A DNA stretch of 64,000 nt from contig JASAND010026561.1 in NCBI GenBank assembly GCA_030248195.1, positions 1 to 64,000 on the forward strand. The letters run 5' to 3'. Source of the stretch: Trissonchulus latispiculum. Lineage: Eukaryota; Nematoda; Enoplea; Enoplida; Ironidae. Positions within the stretch are counted from its first letter, which is position 1, and the number at the start of each line of letters is the position of its first letter. Under the pieces are notes generated by a model that worked only from the letters and a program-made list of their open reading frames with translations, had not been told where the DNA came from and did no database searches. A program made the translations under genes and the position numbers. This document shows, piece by piece, positions 12,101 through 24,500 of the stretch.

Positions 12101-15100
12101 GTGCGGTCCCAGATGGCGAAGCATTTCATTTGATATTCCGTCTAGGCCTTCAGCTTTCTTCAGTTTCATTTCTGCCAGAGCTGCCTTCAGCTCCGTGGTA
12201 GTGAATGGCTGACAGAAAGGGTCTTCACAGTGACATCCAGTCTTCAGGGAATTGTGGTTGGCCCGGATGATTTTGCGATCGTCCTTCGTTTCCTTGAGGT
12301 GGCTGACTGAGGCGTATTCTTGAACGAATCCTTTTGCCTTGGCACTGTCTGATGATAGCAGTTTTCCACCCCGTCTGAGAGCCTGGCCAGAGTTTCCTTT
12401 GTCAGAGCTGCCGCTGATCGATTTAATAGTTCGCATCACTTTTGAAGGGTCACTTCGGAGGTCCAGTGTTGCGACGTATTCACGCCAGCTGCAGCGCTTC
12501 GCTTCCACAATAGAATTCCTCAGTTGTCTCTCCGCTGCAATCCAGGCTATTCGGTTGGCTTCAGTCGCTGTGGAAAGGAAAGCACGCTTCCGATCTCTGG
12601 CTTCCCGCACAAGGTGTGATAGGGACTCTGACCACCAAGCCTTCGGGTTTCTTCTACGATTTCTGGGAATAGTCTGCGTAGCCGCTTCCCGGATGAGCCC
12701 GGACAGCCACCTGTTCAGGCTATGGGTGGTGGGTCGGGCAGGTTTAGAGTGGCTGATTCGGTCTTCAATAATATCTCGAAAATCAGTCCACCGCGCTTTA
12801 CTGTAGCAGTAGTAGCGCTTTGGGGCCGGGTAGGATGGTGCAGTGACTAGTTTGAGATCACAGAGAATCGGGAAGTGGTCGGAGGTAGGGGCGTCAACGG
12901 TGTGCCAGGAATACTTCCTGTCCCAGCATCGGTGGAGTAAGGTGATATCAGGACTGGAGTGGACTTTCCTCCAGTCTGGGGATTGATGCGTGTTGGGGTA
13001 ACCTCGTTTCCCAACAGCAATGGGCTGACGGACAACCAGTTGGCTACTGAGTCCCCGATGTCATTTTGGGGCTGCCAAGGGTCCCAGATGGGACTATGGC
13101 CATTTAGATCACCACATATGACAGTCCTGTTCGTGGTGGGCAGGAAGCTAGGATCGAAATTTTGTACTCGCTGGTCTTGGCCATCGTTGAGAATGGGCGG
13201 GACATAGAGGTTGACTATTGTGAAAGGGCCTGATTTCAGTTGAAGGTGGACAGTCGTTGAGTCTGAACAGAGATCATTTGGGACTAGGTGGGTTCTGTCG
13301 TCCACAGCGTATCCGATGCCATGCCTGATTAGGGTTGCCACTCCGCCGCCAATGGCATTAGCCGCTTACCTTCCCATACGCCTATAGGCATTGATTTCGT
13401 CGAAGCCTGGGATTGAGATCTTTTCACCAGGCTTCAGCCAGGTTTCCTGGATAAGCACCAGGTCGACCTTACAGTCCCTTATGAGTTTCTCTAGGACAGT
13501 TCGTTTCCGGTTGACTGCCCCCACATTCCACTGAAGAATCCTCAAACTGTCTCTCGGTTTGGGGGGTAGTGGGCGGCCATCAGTCAGTTTCCAGGTCAGG
13601 TCCTGCCTGACCCTAGCAGGGGCTGGCAGGGCTTGGGAGGCGCTGGGGGTGTCAGCAGGTGGAGGCAGGGGCGGTCGGGGGTTTGGTTGGGATCCTGCTG
13701 GCCGCCGGGCCGGCAATGGCCCCTGAGCGGGAGGGGGGGCAGTCGGTTGCCGGGCCAGCGATGGCCTCTGGGATGGAGGATCACAGGGAGGGCAGCGGTA
13801 GCTGTTGAGTTCAGGCGTGGTCATGCGGTTTAGGTCAGCCACCCGGATCTGAGCACAGTCCCTGGCGTGAACCCACGAACCACAGCAGGTGCACTTCAGT
13901 GAATAGTCCGAATAGCCGACACCTCGGCCACAGACCGAGCAGGGCCAGCGGGGTTTGGAAGGAATAGGGCCCGGGTTGGGCTCAATATCACCGGCGCACA
14001 GCAGAAGGAGGGCCCAGTAGGCCGGTTTACCAGGCCCTCCTGTCAAAAACCCGGCACGATCCAGGGGAAAGGTAGCCGTATGCTTCTTCCGGAGGACAGC
14101 CTCGGTGTTGAATCCATTTGGTCGGCAGATGGCAGGGAATCTGTCTTCTGCACCAAGCCGCCCCACTGCGGCAAAGCGGATTCTTCGGAGCGGCAGTAGT
14201 TGTTTTCATGTAGTGTAGTATATGTACATTGCGTTGCAGGATTAGTCGAATTGTGGCTGTAAGCTAGATGTTTCACGTTGAATTCTAGGTGGGCGATAGC
14301 TCTCCGGCTGAGTCAGCGACGAATTGCAGTATACCCGCAGCTGTGCCTGATATTAATCCAAGAAATGTGAAAGCCAATGGAAACGCGCCTGGAAACTTGA
14401 TTGTCAGCTGGGATGTAAGTAATTGAAGGCTGCCCAAATGGTTGGGGAGGGGGGGAATGGAAGATTCCATAATTCATGTTTTTGTTTCTAGATTGATGGG
14501 TCCCTTTCGGAAATTTTCATATTTCATATTCAGGTTTCATATTTTCTTTATGCAAGAACTCTGTACTATCTACTTGCCTTTTCATGCAATTTGTTTGGAT
14601 AGTAAGTTGTACTTTATCGAAATTCATGTATGACTACACCTATCTAACATCTTCTAAAATCTCTTTTAGTGTTCCACCTTTTTTCCTGTTATAATTTCAG
14701 CCGATGGGTAAGGATGAATGGAACGGCCCCGGCTTTGAGTATGTGGTCAGATGGAGACCGGAGGATAAAGAGGATAAGGACGGAGACGGGCCGGAAGAGT
14801 GGCGAGAGAAGGAAGTGAAGGATCCCTACGCGGATCATTTGGTGATTGATCAGGCCCTAGACGAAGAGATGTCTGACGATGTCTACGAGCCCTATGAGGT
14901 CCAGGTTCAGGCCCAGAACGAGGAAGGCGTGGCTGCCGTGGCCCCGGAAACCAGAGTTGGTCATACGGGACAAGGAAGTTAGTGAAATAGAGCAGACAAC
15001 TGCGGTCATTAACGAATTGGTTGTGTTTTCACGTGACTGACTGGTGTTACAAATTTGAATTTTTGGTGATGACATTTTACAGAATGGATTATGGTGACTA

Positions 15101-18100
15101 GAAAATTGTATGCATGAAATTAAATTTTTGTGCTAGTTCAGCTTTTTCTTGTGTTGACCATCTTTAGACTAAGACCTAATGCGTAAATCTTGAATTAATC
15201 TACGATTGCTATTTGTAGAACCATCGCAAGTGCCTGGCAACTTCCGCTTGAAAGGTGGAGAACCAGAAGGTCCCAGAGTTGCTTCGTTTGAGTGGGATAA
15301 GGTTGACCCAGAGTCAGTCAATGGAGAATTCAAAGGATATAAGGTAGAAAGGTTGCGCCTTTGAAGGCTGCAAGTTGTCTTTTCATTTAAAATTAGCAGT
15401 AGTTTGAGAACTTTACACAGTCAGCAACTGCTTGAGAAACGGCATTCTTCCGTTCTTATTTTGCGATTTTAAATGCATAGGAGTTTTGGTGTCGTTTAGT
15501 GTCCTTACTGTACGTGTTGGTAAAATGACGGGAACAAGTCATTAGTGTGTAAAGTTTTTAGGATGCTTTGAAACCGTTACTGTGTTTCAGATTGTTCACT
15601 GGTCCGAGTCAAAGAAGCGAAGTACAGATGCTGACAAGAAGGAAGCCTACTTTGATCCATCTGCGACCGAAGGAACCGTTTATGAGCTGCAGCCGTTTGC
15701 TGACAATTTCGCTCAGATTATGGTCTATAACGGTGCTGGAGACGGGGATCCCTCTCCAGTCATCAACTTTACAATGCCAGAAGGAAGTATGATTTTTTGA
15801 AACTAAGAGAGTCTGCTAAGACCAACTGTATTGCGTTCATAGCAATTGAGACTGTTTACAGTTAATTACCTTTCGACAAGCCATAGTCCGTTGTTTCTTG
15901 TTCATGCTGTTCTGAAAATCATACAGCGTAATTCCACAGCTGCTATGGCTTGCTTTTTAACTGCAAGATTATTTTTGTTTCATATTTCTTATTGCATTGT
16001 TTTCTCTATATACTAAATTGGGTGTATTTCTTTCTCCTGCATTATCACGTAGCACACATCTCTCATATGCAACCACTTTGACAGGTTTGAAATGTTCAGA
16101 TTTGGATTATGAAATGTTAGTGTTATTGTGGAGGGGGTTTCTTTTTATTTAGCTCCGGATCCTGTACGTAATCTGGCCGCCTATCCCGTCGACGAGGAGT
16201 CAGTAGTATTGAGATGGGATCGTCCTCGATTTCAGAATGGCATTATGCTTGGTTACAATGTAACCTATAGAAAGAGTAAGTTAGGTTAATTATTGTATTA
16301 GCTGTAAAAAATAATTAGGTTGCGTGTACCATAAAGTATATTTAAAAACTATTAACACCATAACCTGTACCTGTACCTGTACCTGTACTTTATCCTTAGC
16401 AAGTAGTTTATTGGTTATCGATTGATCTTTGATTACTGATTACCATGACCAATACCACTGGCTTCTAATTTCTACCTATATATAGCAGGTCATTTTTACT
16501 GGGGGATCGAAACTGACCTGCCCCCTCCCGAAATCCCCCGGATTTTTTGGATGACCAAATGTTTTCCAAACAAGGCAAATTTTCAAAATGTTTCCGTTTA
16601 CGCCGGAGATTGTTTCGTAAAAATGGTTATTTTGCCAAAATCTAGACATTTTTAACAACGTTTTACGTTTTATGTACATGCAAAATACCGAAAGGCGCCC
16701 CCCCTTTTTGGGGCCCCCCACTCGAGCACCTCCCCCCCCCCACTCGAGCACCTTCCCCCCCCCCCACTCGGCCCCACCCCCACTTTTTGGGCTTCCCCCA
16801 CTCACCCGAGGGTGCCCAGAAATTGTCAAATTTTTAGGATTTTTGGTCAAAATTTGCAAATTTTTTCCTGGTGCTAAAACTTGATTTTTGAACACTTTTA
16901 AGCATAGTCATAGCAGTGTATGTGGAAAACAGGCTATTTAGACAGCATTTTTAGCATTTTTTGGCCCATTATCCCCCCCCCAACTTTTCGACCCCCTCCC
17001 CACTAGTGGGGGGGTCCCCCCCCACTCCCCCCCCCCCGGGCTTCCCTCCCCACCCCCCCCACTTTTTTGCCTACAATAAACCCAGCTCCCCCCCCGGAAA
17101 AATGCATACAAATACCCTGTGTAGTAATTGAGTTTATTATTAGACACAGAAAATTTATGGTAGGTCCCTTTACAATTCACGTCATTCGACAAATTGCGTT
17201 GTTTTTCAGTAGTAAGTCAAGTTCACGATGATGAAACCAAGTATTCGTCTGATATCTGGGTCCAGCTGATTCACGACATCGAACAGAGCGATCTTTGGCT
17301 GAATGGACTCCAGCCTGCCACCCTCTACAGTTTCGAAGTGGCCGGATTCACCGAGAAAGGAACTGGTCCCTTCATTGATGCCAATGCCAAAACTTTGCCA
17401 CTTCCTGAATTTATTACACACGGTATGTACTGTATATAATTCTTATTGCATTTTGGTTTGAATGATGTAGAGGTTCTGCTAAAACTACATCTATCTTTTT
17501 CTTGAAGTCTGGTTCCCTGTTATCACTAAGTTTCTGTGCTTTTTGTCTCCTTGTCGTCTTAGTCTTATCATTGTCAATGACAAAAGCTGTTGGAAACTGT
17601 AATTTCAACTTTACGTCAAGAAAATGAAGTAAACGCTGGCCAGCAGGCGGATCCACGAAGGATACAAGGCATTAATCATAAAGAAATAATGAAAAACGCC
17701 TGCCTGCAGTCACTAAGGCCGTAGCCTTACTACGTAGCCTTGTATCAAATACTGGTGAGTTTACCTATTAATACAAAACTTTGTTAGTCCGAACAGGAGA
17801 GAGCCAATGGGCGCTTGGCTCTCTCCTGTTCGGACTAAGGCTACGGCCTTAGTGACTGCAGGCAGGCGTTTCTCATCATTTCTTTGTAATTTCAACTTTA
17901 TTCGCTGAATATATTTTCAAAAATGATGTCATTGCGAATTTTGATTGGCTATTTGCTTGAGGCCAGGCCAAACATCATGAGAAAGGCAAAATTTGAACAC
18001 TCTAAATAGCTTCAAGTTATGGGCAGAGGTCAAGATCAAGGAATGTGAACTAAGGTGTTGAAAGTTATTTCCACAGTCAGAATATAGAGGCTTTTTCTCC

Positions 18101-21100
18101 TTCAGTAGTCTATTTTATTGTCAAAAATTAGTCAGTGTCTAGTTATTTTGGTAATACATGCCTGTTCAATATTGGCGTTGTATCTATCCTTTTCCACGTC
18201 TGACTGATCTGACGACTCGGGGACTTCAGATGTAGGATATTTAGCCTCTTTCGCGTACTGTTCCGAGGAAAGCTTAGTTGTGCGATTGCTCATCCTCACT
18301 CTTTGACCGACGGCATGCAAACTGTTGTTTTTCTTGCTGAGTGTTTGGCCTTATTAATACAGGATAGTTACTCCCGTTTATGTTTATGACGTAATAGTGC
18401 CCGTGCTCAGAATTTGTATCTCTCGTCTTTATATTAACTGGACCTGTGACCTATCTGTTATCCAGATTTCTTTAGCTAGCATTAAGTATAACTGTCTGTT
18501 CATAAATATTACTCATGCATGCTTTCTTCCTTAGAAATGAAATCCTATTTAAATCTGAAAATTGTCCTTCCCTTTTCTGTCTCGTGTGCTTGGTGGACCC
18601 TTGTTACTTTTTCTACGTACATACTTGTAGTGTAGTTTCAGAAGTTAGCTGTCCGGCTTATCGCCTCTTCTGAAGCGTTTAGTCTAATGGAAACGGAGAG
18701 AATAAGACCTGCTGGTGTGTCTTGAGTGACTCTGACTCTGTGCTAAATATGTGTCTCACTTTTAAGATTATATCATTCTCCAATTGAGAATGCTTAGCTC
18801 TATCCCTACCTAGCTGAATAAATAGTCCACTCTCCTATCCTGAATTTGTGTATTTTATACATAAAGGTCGTAAACTTTTTCATTGTAAAGTTAAACTACA
18901 AATTATGTGAATTTTCCATGGTAGAGCTGTGGTAGGTAGGTCAAATAAGGGCTAATTTGATTCAGAAGTTTATGATTGGACGTTGAAAGAGTTTAGGTAT
19001 TTTTTACTTTTTTATCAATAAACCAAGTTTTTTCAGGAAAAAACACTTTTGAAACCAGCTGTTTACTTCTCTAAACATTTAATTTTATTTTTGTCCGGTA
19101 ACAATAATGGCTATAATTTTCCAGTTAACGTCTATTAACCTACCTGTGTCTGACTGAAATAAACATTACAAATAGAATGTGCATAAAATTACACTTGAGT
19201 TACAACACAATACAGAGAGTGATTTTACGGCTATATAATATTCGGGCTAGAATTTTTCAGTCAGCATAGCATCTACGCATTCCATTTTATAGAGACTTCG
19301 GTTGCACTGCAATTTATCGCAATCATAAAAGCAGTCCTTTTTATAAGTGTCCGTTCAGTTGTTGTGAGAACTATGAAATAATATACGTATACGTACGTAA
19401 ACTGACTGGAAATTTTTATTTTTGCACTCACTCAGTGCGCGGTTTCGTTTCGTAGCACAGGTTCACTGTAGTGGCTTGACGTTACGTACTGTAACTTGAC
19501 TGCATCGACTTGTCCTTCTCATGAGCACTGACGACTCGTTTCACTGACCATAACAGATTGATTTGGGTGTTAAATTGTCTAATATACATATGTGTATGCA
19601 GGCGCGTAGCCAGGGGGGGGGCGAGGGGGGCATGCCCCCCCCCGAAATCGGAGACAAAAGAAAATTTTTAATGAGTAGCAGCAGCGCGAATAAATATTTC
19701 AAAAAATTTTCGCCTGCGGCGCTACTTTTCAACGAAAATATCTCAAAACCTCCAGATTTTGCCTGAAAATTTCAACCATCTGTTTAGTTGCGGCAGAAAT
19801 TTCAGAGCGTTTTCGGCTTGCCCCCCTCCGAAATTTTTTTCTGGCTACGCTAGTGTGTGTATGTAACCGCAAACTTTTTCACCAGTACATGCTTTTTTAG
19901 TTTTGGGTCTTTCCCATTATCCCCCCCATAGCTTCGTGGAATTACTGAAGATGCACACTTTGACGGATTGCGTTGAAATTTGGTAGGGGTAGGTTTTCGG
20001 ACCTGCTGATTTCAAAAATGCAAAAATTTATAAGTTTTAAAAAAATTTTAAAAAATTTAAAATTTTAGTTTGGTAAGGGGGGACCAAGAGGAACCGAAAA
20101 ATTTTTGTCTTCGATTTTGCTGAAAAGATGTAAATACGGGTTTTCGGGGACGTTGAACACGAATCTGAGATCCGTTTTTCGATCCAGCTTTTTGTTAGCT
20201 CAATATAAGCTAAAGTTCTAAGCTTAAGATGTAAGCTTAGCCTGAGATAACGAAAAGCTGGATCGAGAAACGGATTTCAGATTCGTGTTCTAAGACCCCG
20301 AAAACCCGTATATACATCTTTTCAGCAGAATCGACGACAAAAGTTTTTTCGGTTCCTCTTGGTCCCCCCTTACCAAACTAAAATTTTAAATTTTTTAAAA
20401 ATTTTTTAAAACATAAATTTTTGCATTTTTGAAATCAGCAGGTCCGAAAACCTACCCCTACCAAATTTCAACGCAATCCGTCAAAGCGTGCATCTTCAGT
20501 ACTTCCACGAAGCTATGGGGGGATAATGGGAGAGACCCTTAGTTTTAAGCTTTCGTACATAATCTTTAGCTTTATGGGAATATGGTGTGGCGACTGGCGA
20601 GAGGGCATTGCTTTAAATTTAGCTTAGCTTTGAGAGTGGACCTGACCTTACCGCAAACTGATTTGTATCAAGAAAAACGAATGATACTAGGCAGGCTCTC
20701 TCGCCAGTTTTGGACTAAGGTTTTGCATTAGTGACAGCAGGCAGGCGTTTTTCATTTCTTTATTATGGATTTGTGTTTGCTTTAAAAAGATTATAATTCC
20801 AACGTAGATATATAAAATTCAATTTTTTATTTTGCCTGTTTTAAAAGCACATCTTCGAAGACAGAATGCAAAAGGCAAATTTTTCTTTCTCTAACTTTGT
20901 TTCAGTTTAGGAATTGAAACATTTCCTTCATTTAACAGATGCTGAATATTGCTTGAATTTTTAAGGGTGGTACACACACGTGTCAGCGGAAATTTCAGGG
21001 GCTGTGTGTTTCGTCTTTATTATGTTTAAATCTTTGTTGCCTTTGGCTTAAAACTAGCTGATGGCTTGTTTCCATTGAAATTCTAGTGTTACGTAAATTG

Positions 21101-21487
21101 AGAATGGGCAGGCATAGGATTTATGCTAGATGATGCAATATACATTTATATATTTTGTAACCAATTCAAGCACCAATACGCATTCTGTGAGGGGATCTGG
21201 TATATGTCATTAAAAGACCTCTAATACACCTGGTGCTGCTTTTATCTATTTTTATTCCCAAGGTGTTAAGAGTGTAGCATATTTTGCAGAAGAGAATTGT
21301 GTGGAATGGAAGCTTTTAAACAACGAAATCGAATGACTTTATTGCGTGTTTCTGGCCATCCATTACGTAACAGATTTGAATTATATATGCGATTGATGTT
21401 TCGTTGTATTGGGTTCCCATTACTAAAGATTTTAGCTATCCTTTTCTAGTACAGTTTGTCTGTTGGCTTTATTATTAAGTCAGTGTT

Positions 21488-21532
<45 letters not shown>

Positions 21533-24500
21533 GTTTTAAAATTTTTCATACAAAAGCGATTAACAACTGTCTGTGCTAAGCTTAGCCGAGGGAAAATTAG
21601 ATTAGAATATTCGAAAACTGAAGTGGAATATTAGTGGCTAATGCTAAGAACCGGTGCTGAAATAACTGCAGGTCTGTACCTCCTTGTTGAAAGAGGGTAT
21701 ATACGCGCAATCTGACGTCATTGGTGGTACTTTTTTGTCGACATTTTATATGGGTATGTGTCATTTTTAAGCTGCTGTCTTTTGCAGTTTTTTTCCCACC
21801 CTTTCCTCTTGAACTGCAAAATGTATAGAGAGGAGCTTTTCTTTAGTGCTTTTGGCCCATTTTAAGTCTTCTGGAGCATCGTTTTGTTGGCTTGGCTGAT
21901 AATTTCGTGTATCATTAACGTTTGTATTAATTTTTTGTCTTGCCCTCCTTAATTTTACTTGCTTTATTTTTGTCTCATAAATAAATATAGGTTTATATAA
22001 ATACTGCTTGCTTTTGATTTAACTGCTGAAACGTGATGATTATTTGGCGAAAAAATTGCTGAGGAACTGCTTTTGCTAAATAATATGCTGGATTGCTGTG
22101 GTGGTGAACTTTGCTTTACGAAAACATATACGTATAATTTTTTAGAAGCGATAAATATATAAATAGTATAGTATGTACATATTGTTTCCAAATTTTTGCA
22201 TTTGCTCACCGCAACACTGTTTCTTGCTGTATCCCAACTATAGCATTCTGAGTTACGTAGTTTGGTGGTGTTTTTTCTATGCATTATCCTATTTGTTCGA
22301 AATTTTAATTTTTGCTGGTATGCTGATTTCATTTAGCTTTCACATTTCGAAAGGATTGTGACAGCCTATGCAGGACGCAGAACGTGACTGTCTTGATAGG
22401 GCGCGGTGTCAGTCCCGACTTAATCAAAGTGTGTTTGCTTAGTTCTCTTCTTCAGGCAACTGGACAGAGCTCGGTTTTCAGCCTCTGTGTTTTTTCCTAG
22501 GATAGTTTGCGTGGCATAGTTAATTCTCTACCCGTCTATGGGGCTTTTAGTCTCTGTAAGTTAAAATCATAATTTCTGCTTTCGTGCCTGGCCTATGTAG
22601 AAACATTGTAGGGGTACTCGTTGTGCTGCATTCTCAATCACGTACGATATACGTTGTGATATACTCGTACGCGAGCCGTCTTTTAGATTTTGACAGTATG
22701 TGGTCGAATAAGAACTTATTAGCATTGTTGCGAAAATTTGCATTTCCATACTCTCAGTCAATGGATTGCTTAATTCTGTAAAATGGTGTTTTTGTTCAAG
22801 GTTAGCAGGTTTTATGAGCTCCAATAAAGCGTGGTTCTTGAATAACTGTCTTTTTGAATTTTCTACAGTTGGTCTAATTTCTAATTTATTTGTAGCTTCT
22901 CAACAGATAGCTATAGAACTCGTATCCCTGCGAGAACCTGTTTATGTGCACGGAAGGGCTGTTTTTTGCCAAATCTAAACAAACATTGCAAAAAACTTTC
23001 ATTAAATTTCTGCTTGACAAGATCCTATGTTTGTTTGGGGGGATGTTTCCTTTTATGTCAACTCATATTAGGTAAGAATTGTTGATCTGAAAACTGAACC
23101 ATGGCGGATCTAATCAGTATACATAGCAATAAGTTATCCTTCCCTTTTCCTTTCTATCTGTCTGTTAGAGGTTTCTTCTATGAGCCAGTTGGCTTGGCTC
23201 AGCTCGGCTCGGCAGGGCGAACCCAACCGACCGGAAAACCTCCTGTGGATTAGATTCAAAATTTCTGGTGTCCCTGTAGGAACTGTCATGTTCAATTGAC
23301 ACGGTAGAAATTTGACCTGGAATCCTCCCTATACGTCCGTCGTCCTGTCTCTCTAGTGTCTCTTTTCTGTCCAGAAAAATTAATCATTGGTCACTGTTGT
23401 TATTAGGCACAATTATTTGCTTATGAAAATTCAATGTTATACGTATCTCTGTTCCTGTGTTTCCATTTTCTTATCTTTGGGCCCTTAGGTCATTGCTACA
23501 CACACGCTGGTCGCTCAATGAGAGGTAGCCACTAGCCAGCTTTTCCACTGTCTGGCCATTCTCATTTGCGGCATTTTGTCTAGTGGAGGTCATTAGGTTG
23601 ATTTGAGGAACACTTCTGAAATTAATTAAAATTTGGTGTGATTATGTATCTATATATACACATATATAATATATATAGATATAGATATATATATATACTT
23701 ATGCATGTATGTATGTATATATGTATGTACGTATATAATGTGCTGATTGTGTTATGTCTGTGTGTGGCCTCTTGTTTATCTGTTTACGTGATAATTCTGA
23801 AATTTTATTTATGTAGTTTAAATATACAGAACTTTAAGTTTATTGCACATATTTTAGTGCACGTATTTTGTTTAAACGGAAAGAAAAACGGAACATTTTT
23901 AAATCTGATATATATACGTAAACTTTTGTGTGTTAAACGGAGAAGTCCGGTCTGGGGTTTCAAAAGGAAGAGCTGGCAAGCTAGATGTGGGTGTGGTTCA
24001 CTGGCCCACCCATTTCTCTGTCTTATCTTCTGAGGACAGAATGACCCAATCTGTGGTAGTTAATCATTTAGATCTGCCTTCTGCATATTGTTACAGACTT
24101 TAATGTGCCTGTCTTTTGAGCTGTTTGGTTAAGCTTCAGCCAAAAATTGCAGCACTGATTGTCTACGTATATCTACTCCCTAGTTTTTTCTTAATTTTTA
24201 TTCTTGCACATAGATAATTTTTGTTTAATGAATTTCTGACAACTTTGTTGCTTATTTTTGCTTTGAGCTGACAATATGTTTCTTTTGGATTTGTCGTCTT
24301 ATGAATGAATGGTACTCGTAGAAAGCACGTGCACTCAGTTCATGCTTATTCTAGCCGTTAATATTTGTTTGAGATTTAATCACTTATATATCTGTTGATA
24401 ATAAATGCATATATAGTAAGTTATAAAATTTCATAATACACATTTTTTAAAATCCGCTTCAGAGTTCATGTACATGCGCGTATGCATGTGACTAACGCTG

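Larger units (their letters stand above)
9703..14192 (-). mobile_element. Non-LTR retrotransposon (LINE) with 2A peptide, PHD finger, endonuclease, RT and RNase H
   Basis: A 4.5-kb insertion in Nrg intron 12, antisense to the gene. Both sides carry the same 17-bp duplication GCAGTAGTTGTTTTCAT (9686-9702 and 14193-14209). The 3' end is a short (ATG)n tail rather than poly(A). Parts in order: 2A motif, PHD-like zinc finger and Pro-rich linker, APE-type endonuclease, reverse transcriptase, RNase H, terminal zinc knuckle. RNase H places it among the I/ingi/R1-like groups; the exact clade is not settled. At least two frame breaks make this copy non-functional. Confidence 0.88.

Noticed and set aside
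10260..12806. Several plus-strand frames of 90-170 codons
   Set aside because: Shadows of the antisense LINE coding sequence.
22000..24100. Short frames of 60-130 codons in the large intron
   Set aside because: AT-rich, low-complexity translations with no splice context or family pattern.
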